A stretch of 64,000 nt of DNA, from NCBI GenBank assembly GCA_950295325.1, contig OX485809.1:13392001-13456000 (forward strand), in the 5' to 3' direction. Both the position numbers and the translations under genes were made by a program. The notes under the pieces were generated by a model. That model saw nothing but the letters and a program-made list of their open reading frames with translations. It had not been told where the DNA came from and made no database searches. Shown in pieces: positions 1 to 11,429 of the stretch. This DNA is from Polytrichum commune (lineage: Eukaryota > Streptophyta > Polytrichopsida > Polytrichales > Polytrichaceae). The first letter of the stretch is position 1. The number at the start of each line of letters is the position of its first letter.

Positions 1-469
1 AAATAAACAACGATATTACAAGTCAAACCCTTCTCCCCAGTCCTCGACTCCTCAACAACTGTGTACACACAACTACCATGTAGTGGTTGTGCTTCAGGCC
101 CACCTTCAATTACAACTATATTTTTTTACGTGTGTTTCCACATAAGGTGCACTTGCATAACAACACTCAATATATGTATCATGTTTTCTTTTGAATCTTG
201 CTCAAACCTCATGTTCACCTTGTCATCCGCTTCAAAATCAATGACATTGAAACAAGATTGTGTCTAATGTATTCTTATCTAGTTTTAAATTGCATCCAAC
301 TTCGATTATTTCTAGGGACAAGGACTCGATGGGCATTCCCTTGCTTGATCATGCAATATGAATGTGACGAGTGAAATCCACCTTACATTATTGTTCTTCA
401 TGTTGGCCTAATGTTAGGAGTGGAGATAAATGGTTCACAAAATCTAATGTAAACTTCATGCAAGAGTAC

Positions 470-680
470 ATTGTTTTGTCTAATTAGTGTGGGTGACCAT
501 TTGGAGTTATGTGTTACTACTGAGAGTATCAACTTTTACCTTAATACCGTAAGTAATTACAGTATTATGCACACCAAAGAATATGATATAACTTAGTTGG
601 CTAAAAAAAAATACTCTCATTAAAATGTTATAGCAACATATAACTCCAAATGGTAACCCACACTACTTAGACAAAACAAT
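470..680. mobile_element. MITE-like element with ~50-bp terminal inverted repeats (family 1, copy 1)
   Basis: The left arm (470-519, beginning ATTGTTTTGTCTAATTAG) and the reverse complement of the right arm (631-680) agree at nearly every base, sharing the core AGTGTGGGT-ACC-TTTGGAGTTAT. The interior is about 110 bp and has no coding potential. A second copy lies at 49507-49700. Long terminal inverted repeats with a short non-coding core are typical of MITEs. I could not define a target-site duplication, so the superfamily is open. Confidence 0.75.
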
Positions 681-850
681 ATAGTTGTCTCCTACAATCC
701 TTTTTTTTTGCTTTTGGCCTTCTGGTGCTTCTCCTGGTGTCATGCAGTAACTCCAAGCAAAATAGAACCAAATAAAACATACTACTGTCACTTAAACCAC
801 CTTCAACTATGCCATGCATTGTCAAAGATGAAGGGAAACTAAATAATTAC

Positions 851-1230
851 TACACTAAGTATGGTATTTAGTGTCACCAATCCTAATTGTCTTGCTCAAT
901 ACTAATTGTAAACTGCGGTATAATGTCACCAACACTAAATGCTAGGACAACGTGATTTGTCATTCCTTGTAAAATTTTGGGGGCATTACAGATTTAGAGT
1001 GTTACAATTACTGTCACTTACCAAGTGGTTTGTCATCCAAATTCCAAGCATCCACGACGATATTTCATCACAAGTTGCTGACAAGAGAAGGGTAGGGTTT
1101 TTGGCCAATGGATGAACTCATCCATCATCCATGACAGTATTTGTTCGCTTATTCATCAGCAGCGTCATTCAAAACGTTTCACCATGACGACATAAAATAC
1201 CATATGACACTAAATACCATATTTAGTGTA
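851..1230. mobile_element. Short TIR element with 26-bp self-complementary termini (family 2, best copy)
   Basis: The left terminus 851-876 and the reverse complement of the right terminus 1205-1230 match at 25 of 26 positions. Each terminus is itself nearly palindromic: it opens with ACACTAA and closes with TTAGTGT. Outer ends fit the CACTA/TAGTG signature of CACTA transposons, flanked by TA on both sides, but a CACTA-type 3-bp target duplication is not visible. The 380-bp element has no open frame of note. The inner part from about 1012 (TGTCACTTACCAAG) is shared with 17393-17620. Confidence 0.7.
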
Positions 1231-1889
1231 GCTGTGGTTATCATCAAAGCACCATGTCCCTCAAAAACATAGCCAAAAAAAGCAGAATGAAACCGTCAAC
1301 TACTTGCGGTTGTGGTGGAGTATAAACAACCACCCTTGGAGATGGTATTCACCAATTTGATGACAATCATTGTGTATGATTCACTATAATCCATGAAAAT
1401 GTGCGTTTGTGCCACCTATTAACTTATTTCTCCATGATAATTAAACATCTCATTTTTGTTCCCCGCAACTTCACCATTGTTGGTAAACTTCCGAATTGGC
1501 CATTTGCTTCTCACCGCCCGGTAACTCATGTGCACATTTCACTTACTTGGAGTGCAAAGTTACATGTGTTTTGTTGTGAGGAAGTTTGCCCACATCCTAA
1601 CTCTCTTTCACCATCCATCTTGCATCTTGTGACAAGGGTCGCTATGAAGGTGTTATCGCAACCACAGACCCTGACAACATTTTCGAATAAATCATGGACA
1701 TTTCATTTTAATAATGTCGTGATTATCAAACATTGGGTGTAATCTAGGCTGTATACATAACCATTGCATTGATTGTGATAAACAACATGGGCAAATTTAT
1801 AGTGTGACTTGCATTCGGCAACCCTATAGTATGGTCCACAAGTATAGACCGTGATAGAAGAAAATAGTGTGCAATCTAGTTACGCTTGT
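1231..1889. other. Intergenic, nothing recognised
   Basis: An open frame of 113 codons on + (1401-1742) has no recognisable domain and ordinary AT-rich composition. I see no RNA gene or transposon end here. Confidence 0.5.
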
Positions 1890-2600
1890 CAAGCCAAGCC
1901 TCCTTTGCCCTGCCTCCTTCCTCTACATTGGAAGCTTCCCCTAGGCTTTTGAACGTACATGATATTTTATTGAGTATACATACTGCAATTTATGACTAAA
2001 CCTCTTATGCTATATAATGTATATAGTAGTTGATACTGTGCACCCACAATATCACACCCACCCCCCCCCCCTTCCCATGTTTTTAGTATGGTAACGAGCT
2101 CAATAGCCTGACCCACAATAATAACCATATACAAATGCAACTAACACCAGTGGCATATCCACCTCCTTCCCCTAGGTTGGAAGGCTTTTGATGGATGTTA
2201 TTTTCAATATAATAAACATATTGTAAACTATGACTTATTTTTTATTAAAATAATTTGAGTTCGTTAAAAAATGTGCACCCACAATATCCACCCTCTATGT
2301 TTTTAATATGAATGACAACCTAGTAATGTGGCTTACAATAGTAACCACAAATGATGTAGCTTACACTGTTGATATACCCACCTCCCTCCCGTAGGTTGGA
2401 AGATTTTCAAATGAACATAGTTCCCATTTTAATAGACATGTTTCAACCATGACTTGGCCTCTAATGTTGAATAATATGAGTTGGGTAAATTAGTGTGCAT
2501 CAGTCACAATATTAACCCGTTGTGTTTTTAGTATGGAAATAAGCTCCATAGTATGGCCCACAATATTTACCTTAAAAGTATAGCATAGGTAGAGTCCACT
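1890..2600. repeat. Diverged tandem array, unit about 220-235 bp, about three copies
   Basis: Landmarks recur at regular spacing. GTGCACCCACAATAT-like words start near 2038, 2273 and 2495. TAGGTTGGAAG-like words occur near 2173 and 2392, with a weaker one near 1928. The phrase GTTTTTAGTATGG / GTTTTTAATATG follows the first landmark each time. Copies have drifted by substitutions and small indels, so the array is old. A run of ten or more C at about 2062 lies in the first full unit. Confidence 0.65.
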
Positions 2601-2879
2601 AGCCCAACCATGCTTTCCGACATAGAGAGTTGCTTTCCAACATGCTTGACCGGGTTTAGAGAGGATAGAGTTTTGATCAAGTTGAAATACCTCCACTTTG
2701 GTGGAACAAACTTTCATGTTATGTTGCCAATGACCATCTTGAAAACAATATAAGGTGCATGCCACACTAGTATCACTTACAATGTTGGGCCTTATGGTAA
2801 GTGGGTCTTTAACGGTTGCATTTTCCGACTAGCCCACTTCTCCTAGGATGTGAAACATGCAATTCCATTCTAACCTCCG

Positions 2880-3215
2880 TAATGTCACCCTTTGCAATGA
2901 CACTCCCTCCTTTGTATTTTTATACCTTAGGGAATGAATGTGCTTAATTTAAAACTCCATTCATGTTGTCCCATTTCCCTCTCATATAGCATGGGTTTTG
3001 ACATTAAAATAATTCATCAAATAATTCAAACCACATGCTTGCACGCATCACGTTGTCATCATTGTCATTATTGCATTGTTGACTTTGTGTTATTCCATAA
3101 TGTCACATGCTACACTAGTTCTCTATTATAATGCACTTGTATTAACACTAAAGACATCCTTACTATCATGTGCACTTTGGTTGCCACATGCACAATATTG
3201 GCGAGGTTAGATTGT
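2880..3215. repeat. Dispersed repeat, second copy at 48167-48460 (direct orientation)
   Basis: The two stretches share long matching blocks, for example TTGTGTTATTCCATAATG then TCACATGC (near 3088 and 48338) and TATCATGTGCACTTTGG (near 3163 and 48412), in the same order. No terminal repeats or coding capacity are evident. It is probably a fragment of a larger old transposable element. Confidence 0.7.
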
Positions 3216-3219
3216 AGTA

Positions 3220-3500
3220 AAAAATGGTTAGCAAATGTAAATCAAGGTTGTAGCCACTTTCTTCATAATTTCCAGAGCTCATATGCATATCTTATTCATT
3301 ATCAAAGTGAAGATTCTCATGCTCGTTAAATTGTTACATAGGTCCCTCCCCAATTTTGCTGGTTATTTTAGTTTAGGATGCTTAACACATTTTGAGTGCT
3401 ACGTAATCTAGACACTTCATTTTTCTTTTTTCTTTTCTTTTTTTCTTGTGGGGAGGGGGGGGGGTGTTGTTCTTGAATCCACTCCTTACCACAAACCACT
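3220..3500. repeat. Dispersed repeat related to the direct repeat at 54960-55690
   Basis: Starting with ATGGTTAGCAAAT (near 3226), this segment follows the same sequence of words as 54990-55260 and 55415-55690: a cluster around TTCTTCATAATTT, then TTATTCATTATC/TTCATTGTC, AAGTGAAGATT, and CCTTACCACA further on. It directly follows the 2880-3215 repeat, so the two may be parts of one composite element. A poly-pyrimidine/poly-G stretch lies at 3420-3465. Confidence 0.55.
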
Positions 3501-6500
3501 CAAACACATGTGTCCACCATTAAAATAAGTATTAAATTCGGCGCATCTATATTTATAGGGTTCATGGCCCTAGTGTGGGCACTTTGAATTCTATATACAT
3601 GGGTGGCTATTAGATTATTATTTAAAGTCTTTAAAATTAAAGTTGAGATGCATAACATACAAGGGGTCAAATCAAAAAAATTATCTTCTCTTATATTCCC
3701 CTTTTGATGATCACATTGAACCTCCCAATTGTATTAACTACTAACCCTTGATGAGTGTGCACATAGTCCAATCTCAATGTAACATGTGTCTTTTTGGTGC
3801 ATGTTGATGACTACAAACCTTGACATATGCCACTCAAATATAGGTGTTCGGTTCAAAAGTGCAACCACATAACACCCCCACTTCCTTAAACCAAGAACGA
3901 GGTTGTCGAATTTTCCTACTTCCTTGCTTAGCCAAAAGTACACACCTCTATTGGGATTTTAGAAGTTAGAGACGACCATTTGCCATGTGGTGGGCGGAGA
4001 TTTGGCCTTTGATTCGGGAGCTAGTTGAAGAATTTGTGGGTGGGTGCCTCGCGCCTCTAAGTTTAAGTTCATATCTTTGGGGCCTCTAACAACTTCACAA
4101 ACACTTTCTCATTAACACGACGCTAGCTACTTCACTCAATCGGTCAAGACTCGTTCTTGCCTTGCCATAGGCTTAGACTCCGTTGATATGAAATGTACAA
4201 GTTCATTGCGAGGAACTAAGAAGAGAAAACGACTCCAATGTTGCCATTGCCGTGAATTATGGTGTTGCTTCATTTTTGAGTCAGTTTAAAGTCCAAATCT
4301 AATTTAAATAACAAGCATCGCAATAATCAAAGGGTTCTTAAGGGCAATTGTATAATTTTAATTGTGAGCACCACGAATGGGCGTATATATATATATATAC
4401 CGATATATGTCTTCTTTTCTTAGGGATAAAGCCGCATCAATAAAATCTAAAATAAAACATAATAATTTTTTATTTCTTCATGGATGAAATCAACATAAAT
4501 ATCCCCGATTTTCATAAAATGAGATGCAATTGTCAATTCTTGGAAGAATGTGTCCGTGTTTAGATGGAGGTATATAATATCCCCACGGGGAGTGGGGGGG
4601 GGTGAACTCTCCATACAACATATGAACTAACATGAGTGTAAGAATGGGTATTATTTAAGGCATTAGGATACATAGTATACACGAGGGAGAGGTTTTATTT
4701 ACATTCTAGTGCGTACATTTAGGAAGGTTATTAAGAATTTTGAAGTAAATGTAAATGTACAAAAGGTGCCCTTGAGGTTCAGAGACAAGTTTGACAATAG
4801 ATGTGCTAGTTTCATTGAATTCACATTTTCATCCACTATTATCAATGAATTATAATAGTCCTTCATGCTTACCTTGTCCATTATAGTTAGGGTTTGCATT
4901 TGGATTCTCGGTTTTACAAATTGGAGACTCTTGGAACACTCATGGGCTCCCATGAGTTTTGGTCTTTGGATCGTGGCTAATTTATTATGCTCTTGTCTTT
5001 GCTTATTTGATGCAATTGTTGAGTTACATGCTACGGATTAAAAAACGTTCAACATTTGACTTTGTCACTAGAAAGTAAAAGTGGAAATTAAGAATATTAA
5101 AAAGCTTGTTGGATCCATGTTTTGTACTTGTATATATAATGGAGGCATTTATCATAAGAAATTTAAAATCTCATTATAAACATATAGCCTCTAGATTCCC
5201 ATATGGTTGGTCAAAATTGTCTCTTTCACCCATATAGCCCCATTATGATTGGGTAAGATAAAAGGAAGGGAGGGTACATAGGTTATTCGAGACCTTAGAA
5301 TAATCTAGACCAATGTTAATGCTTGTATTTGGGTCCAACCAATGTATAAATAAGAGCATATAATACCCAACCTAGAGGACATCACCACACTCAATACGAT
5401 TATTGATACCAACTCTATATGCACATACCATTGCAAAGTTGTACGGTATAGTCAATATTTCTTAGACGTTTTATGTATACATGTTTAGTGTCATGGCCAG
5501 CCATGTCCCACACTTCAAACATTATTCCCATGACGAGATTTACACCTTCGAAGTGACCACCTCGAGGATGTCGTCATGGTAACACTTTCTTTTTCTTTCC
5601 CAAGCAAGTTGCCCGAGGGGCTTGGTCTTGGAAGGAAGTACTCTAGATTTCCACCTCCTAGACCCAATTGTACATGTGGATTTTTAAGCAACCAAAGAAG
5701 AGATAAGTGAAAGTCATACAACACTTGGAGGATGGTGCTCCAAAGTGCAGTTCAATCTCATAGGAGCTCACTAAAGTTGATTGAGGAGGCAAGGCCATTT
5801 TGCGCATGGTCCTCCTCCGTTTTGTGTATCAACCATCTATAGCCGGTTTTGGGACAACATCAAATCCAAATACTTCATGTGTATGTGCATATTTCATAAA
5901 GATGAGTAATTTATCCTTTCAAAAAAATGACATCTTGATACTAAATAAAATGGTACTTTGAGATAAAATTTTCAAGATCCTGTAGATAAATAAAATTTAC
6001 ATTGGAAATTTTTTTATAGACATTATTTTGCTTTAAAATTGTACCAGTTATCAAAATCTTGGAAATTCGACATAAATTGACATCGATTCATAACAAATTG
6101 ATAAGAATACATAAACAATACATGCAAATAAAAGTTGAAAGGTGCATTGTTGTAATATTATCTTGAAACTATTGGTGATAACCCCAAGCATGCACACAAG
6201 ACCAAATCATCACTTGGTTGATGCTTTTAGTTACTGTTTGTCGGGCGATCATGTGCAATGTTGGAATCTATCTTTGTCTCTCGTTTTCCCTCTCTCAAGC
6301 TCGACTCTTCCCCAAGTCTTTGACAAATAGCCCCTCAGACCCTAGTATGTATGTCATGCCTTAAGTATGCCTTGTCCTTAGTCCCCTGTAAGTTTCCCTT
6401 AACATAAACTTCTATAAGAAGAAAAAACATGAGTTATTGTAAATCGTGAGAACAAAAATTAAAAGTTGGGGGGTCTTAACCTCATTGTTACCTTGATGTC

Positions 6501-6618
6501 AGGTTTGTCACAAGGAGACTTCCTCTTAAAGCCAAATAATTTAACCCTCAATACATCTAAGGTTCATACATAGCAAACATCCAAATTTAATAAAATTTAG
6601 TCAATTGAACCTCATTGC
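3501..6618. other. Intergenic, nothing recognised beyond a (TA)8 run
   Basis: Small open frames on both strands show no known domains. A (TA)8 microsatellite is at 4384-4399. Around 5270-5400 a TATAAATA-like word in an LTR-like context (GTATAAATAAGAG near 5344) could be a solo LTR, but no partner or end was found. Confidence 0.4.
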
Positions 6619-6634
6619 GGGACACCGGTGTCCC
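6619..6634. other. Perfect 16-bp palindrome
   Basis: GGGACACCGGTGTCCC is fully self-complementary. It lies in a local CpG-containing patch (6600-6760) inside AT-rich DNA. It may be the junction or end of a transposon, but nothing on either side confirms this. Confidence 0.6.
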
Positions 6635-6639
6635 ACAAG

Positions 6640-8260
6640 GTACCAATTCTCGGATAAAGCCCGTGTCAACGTCAAAAATGGTCGGTCGAAGGCAATCAAA
6701 GCGGCATCGAGCAAATCTCGACGTCATGTACACACTCCGATGTTCAAAGCTGGTTTTTATTTTCGACCACTAACAACCACAAAATTAATTAGTCAGCAAG
6801 CTTTGATTTATTTGGGACACATGCCTCCCGCCATACGGTTCAATTGTCGCAATTTTTCATCCAATCCAAGTTGAACTTGACATATTTTTTTAGTTCCTCC
6901 AAATATTACACACACCACTTTATTAATAAAAATGAGATATTACCTATATTTACAACCTACCTTATTTAATATTTAATATTGTGTGTTTCATTTAATCCAA
7001 GCTATAGTAATTCCAAATTTTATATAGGTTTTTTCTCTATTGAATGAAAAACACCCTATATTTTTCTCAAGTGGATTGATAAAATTTCGATAGTGACCTC
7101 CCCGTGGCCCACATTTACTAGTGGGATCCATCCACCACTAGTAAGTGTGGATTGGCCATTAAACTCCATATGGAGACAATTTATGATGTCTATATGTATC
7201 CATCAGGTCGCTTACTCTGGAATCCAACATTATCATACTAACTTACTTTCAAAACTTAAGAACTATTGGTTCTTCTAATTTATTTATGTTTGGAAATAGA
7301 GATATTACTTGCATTTTCTTGAATGTAGATTTGGCTTTCATAGACCCTTAATTTCATTTTTTTTAAATGGGTACTAGTAGGGCAAAATGGCATCAACCAC
7401 TAAATCGGTCAAGTTCACCAGTCGTGTAATTTCATTTCATAACACACTAACAAGTGCTATTGTTATTTGAAAATAGGCTTAAGATGACTCGACCTCAGTA
7501 CACAAGGAGTTTCCAAAAAGCATATATACAATGTTCAAGTGATTATATCAGTAAACCTAAATGCCATGCCCGAAACATATCCATTGTTGCATTATTGGCA
7601 TTTCTTCACTCGCTTCTAACCCATTTTTTTGATGGATGACATTTTTGTTTCAATAGTTGTGAGTGCTACATCGTACGGTGTGGGAAGGGGACAACGAACT
7701 TCTTCTAAATCTCACATGGTTGCTAATGGAAACACGTTCGTGAAATTAAGCTAGAGTTGGTGTGGTTTGTTAACGGTTTAGCCTTGATGACTACATGAGC
7801 AAGAAGAGTGTGTATGGTCGTGACTTGGGAACCTATGTTACCAACTACCAAGGTTGCAGTTAAGGTAGGCCAAGTGGCGATTTGGATGGTGACACCAATT
7901 TGGTTGACGCGGGAGCCCAAATGCTTGCTTGCTTGGGGGCGTTGGGAGGGAGGTTGTGTCCGAAGCCGCCTCATACGCAACGCATGATAAGTTAGGGCAA
8001 CCACCTCGAACTTGCCCCCAAGTGTTGGATGGAGGGAGCCCACGCCTTATTTTAATCAAAAGCTCGGAGACCTTTGTTGCCCAAGTTTATGTTGGTCGTC
8101 GGATTGCACTTCACGAAACTCGGGAGACTTAATTACACTAACTATTGTATTTGACGTCGATTTCTACCTGGAGTTACCCAATTCGACCTTTGTTGACGAA
8201 GAAAGAAAGAAGGAGAAGATGTGCACTACATAGTCATAGCATTGCATAATTCCAAATTGG
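6640..8260. other. Intergenic, nothing recognised
   Basis: Overlapping frames of up to 106 codons near 7720-8240 on both strands have no recognisable protein family and are not consistent with an exon structure. Confidence 0.4.
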
Positions 8261-8264
8261 TAAG

Positions 8265-8290
8265 TGACATCAAACACAATATTTAGTGTA
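8265..8290. repeat. 26-bp terminus of family 2 (isolated)
   Basis: It begins TGACATCAAACA and ends ATATTTAGTGTA. It is preceded by GGTAAG, so the reverse complement reads from the terminus into TGTCACTTACC, the same subterminal sequence seen near 1012 and 17393. The partner terminus was not found nearby. Confidence 0.6.
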
Positions 8291-9560
8291 ACACGAAGTG
8301 ATCTCTTGGAAAACGCGATTCTCGGCAGTTCCAACATGAAAAGACAAGTATGGCCATTGGGTTGTTGTTCGAGAATAAAATCCCAAAACCGGTTAGCAAT
8401 TGTAGGTCACAAATGATTCATGTTTTTGAAGGAAACCAACCGTGACCCATAACAATTTTGGACATTCATAACGATACGTGAAGACACGAGTTGATGCTAT
8501 GTGGGGTGAGGGTTGTGGCCCCGGTATTTGGGGATTTGGGGGCATTTGTCTTACATTCCACATGAGGATTGTAGCACGTATGGTTCCGTAAACTTGTTTT
8601 GGGTTTACATATAAGCTCTAAGGTTGTGATTAAGATGAAGTGTCCCTCGTACATGCCAACACATCAAGTTGGCTCTCTCTCTCTCTCCTTGCGAATGACA
8701 CTTGTATTGGCCAATTACACATGATAATTTTTTCACAATCACCAGGACCCTACCTTGGAGAAGTTACTCATTAAGTACGCTCTCTTGTATTCATAAACGG
8801 TGTAGCGTTGAGGCTCTTAGTAATGTTATGTGACGCAATTGTACATGTGCATTTTTATTGGTGGACCACCCTATGGTGGAAATGCCATTCACTAGTCTTT
8901 GATGCAGATGCAATCTCTTGTGATTACATGTTTTAGCTACATGCACATTGTGTGATTTGTGGAAAATACAATAATAAGCATTGATTATCTGTCCGCATTG
9001 TTTCTTAAAACACGCATTACTAAGCTCATCAAAAAACAAGTTCACACTAGGGTCCTAGAGCAAAGAAACTCCAAAATCACTTTCATGCCATATCTCGGTA
9101 GTCCTCACTCAGTAAAATACTCCTCCTCGGGTTCAATCTTGCGTCCAAAAACATGATCCATTAAAGAGTGTGTTGAACCCCAAAATTTTGTGGACATGGA
9201 CCCTAACATAAGCCCCTTTTAATTTCCGATGTTTTGGTTCACTCGCGCTACCTATGCCACAATCGATAGAAAGAAATACACATACTCACCTCGAAGGGTG
9301 TCAAAATTACGTACGCAAGAAGGCGACCCTGCAATTGCTTCGAGGTCCCGATACTCTATTATGATATTAAGAGTAGTAGCGGGGGTGGGGAAATCACTCC
9401 GTCAAAGGGCATGAGCAAATTGAGCATTCCGAAGTTGCCGTATGATGATGATGGGGGTGGTGGTGAGACTCGCTCGCAATCCTCATCAATCAAAATATCT
9501 CTCCCCCCCCCCCCCCCCAAACTTAGACTTTCCACACAAGGGAATGAGCACAAGGTGTCA
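8291..9560. other. Intergenic, nothing recognised
   Basis: Short CT-rich run at 8674-8690 and a C homopolymer at about 9501-9518. Near 9172 the words TGTTGAACCCCAAAATTTT resemble the start of an LTR, but no second LTR is visible in the window. Confidence 0.35.
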
Positions 9561-9568
9561 ACATTTGG

Positions 9569-10011
9569 CACGATGACGTGGCGCCAAGGAGGCACCCTAC
9601 GACTATACACTCCACTCCAATGAAGGCTATCCAACGAAATCGAGACCCTAACCCACTCACCTTGATCTTAACTCACTTTCTGACAATGGGTTTGATTCTC
9701 GCTAACTTAGCATGGGCTTCCTTCGTCATTTGAGACATTGTCCGCCCTAATTTAGCTACCTTCGTTTCATGTGATGGTGCACATAACATGCATACATCAT
9801 ATTAGGAAGCCTGCCTCATCATTTTCGAGAGTAATTAAAAGTAAGTGTAGGTAGTGTGCACGACACCGCGTTCCACAAATACACATAGGATGGGGTTTTA
9901 GGTGACATCACATTGTTAGTTATTTATTTCACACTTGTTGACTCTGAAAGTGGTGGTGAAGTGATGTACAAGGAGTATGGAGGTCTTTCCAATATGAGCG
10001 TAGTTGTTGTG

Positions 10012-10048
<37 letters not shown>

Positions 10049-11188
10049 CCTCCTCACTGCAGTAGCTGTGACCAAAGCCCACACACGCAAGAACCCCCCC
10101 CCCCCACAATTTGCACCAATGATTGGTTCACTACATCATTTCAATTTTTCAATTTATTTTCTGGAATCAAAAGTAGTCCACCACAATTAGATGACACTTT
10201 AATGTAAATATCCAACACTAAAAGAGAAGAAAACAATCTCATGACAGCACAGGAAGGTGGTGTCTCGTTTGACACAAAATTACGTTGTTGTTGTTGTTGT
10301 TTGATGTTTTTTGCATTGTTTTTCACATTGAGTGGATTCCACATTGGTCAAGATTATGTTCAATCCAACATGGAAATTAGCTTTCGACATGCAAAGTGGA
10401 GAACCAATAAACAACCTATGGTATTTCACGCCAATGAAAAGTTGTAGAAGATTAGCAACATGTTGGCATCATGGCTGAGAATTAAATCACAACAACAACA
10501 ACCTCAAGGCTGATAAGGAAACCATGTATTTATGCCCAAAATAATAGGTACCAAAAAAAAAACTAGCGAGCTTCCTCTGTGTTGGATTCTCTGGAGCCGG
10601 TGTTGATTAAGCAAGGTCTCTATGAAACCGCCTTCCCCCGAGTTGGATGGGGAGTTTCCTTCCCACACCACCTTCCAATTTAAAAGTGCCTTTACACATG
10701 CCTTTCCATTCGCCACGAGCACTGTCGTCGCCACCTGGATCCACATCCCATTGAACACCCATGCCCCCACCACAAACTCTCCAGGCCACTCTGGATCCCC
10801 TGAAAAGCTTCAACCCCCGTGCAAATCCCATTTTTGTTGGGCGAAAGTCATTCCACAGTGTCCCCCAATCCAATGCACGGGAAGACACACTACTCATCAC
10901 GCAAAGGTAGGGGTAGACTTTCTACCAAGGGAGTTAGGAGAACAAGATATTGACCTTTCGCACGATGACGTGGCGGCCGAGGTGTCATCGTATTGTACAA
11001 ATGGAAGCTATTTGAGATTGTAACCACCACATACCTAGTCGAGGATGAATACTACTACCACTAAGTTCTCGAAGTGGTCTTGTTGCTTGCGGGGTGAAAA
11101 GATCTCATCGGGGCTTGACTTTCTACGTGGGGTATGTGACAAGCCACCTGTCAATGCTGGCCACACTGACATGGCGCCAAGGTGGCAC
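9569..11188. repeat. Three diverged copies of a short GC-rich motif
   Basis: GCACGATGACGTGGCG at 9569, CACGATGACGTGGCG at 10961 and CACTGACATGGCGCC at about 11164 are each followed by related sequence (AAGGAGGCACC, AGGTGTCATC and AAGGTGGCACC). Spacing is irregular, about 1.4 kb and 0.2 kb. They are probably remnants of one transposable-element family. Confidence 0.5.
10013..10044. repeat. (TA)16 microsatellite
   Basis: An uninterrupted TA dinucleotide run of 32 bp. Confidence 0.95.
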
Positions 11189-11425
11189 CAATCCATAAGG
11201 CTCCTCAACAAACCTAATGCCCAAGCTGCTAACTCACCTTTCGGAAAGCGGGCCATGATTAGGAGGCTCAAGTTTCGTGGACCAAGGGAGAGAGCTTTCG
11301 GTTCCTCCATAACTTACTACCGTGGAGGCCGCTCCATTCCATCTGTACGAGTGCCGGAATGTAGTTTCCATGTGGGTTTTAAGAAGGTTTCACCTAATGT
11401 ACGTTTGACTAGTGACATAATTTGA
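10600..11425 (+). other. CpG-containing block with two unrecognised open frames
   Basis: Two frames of 133 codons (10622-11023) and 126 codons (11045-11425) lie in a stretch richer in C, G and CpG than its surroundings, which suggests a more recent insertion or a formerly transcribed piece. Neither translation shows a domain I know. Overlapping frames of similar size on the minus strand argue that the openness comes from base composition. I do not call a gene. Confidence 0.3.
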
Positions 11426-11429
11426 AAAA

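Noticed and set aside
5270-5400. Solo LTR with TATA box
   Set aside because: No TG...CA ends, duplication or partner could be defined.
10622-11425. Two consecutive + frames of 133 and 126 codons
   Set aside because: No domain, no consistent splice join, and equally long minus frames overlap. Kept only as a compositional block.
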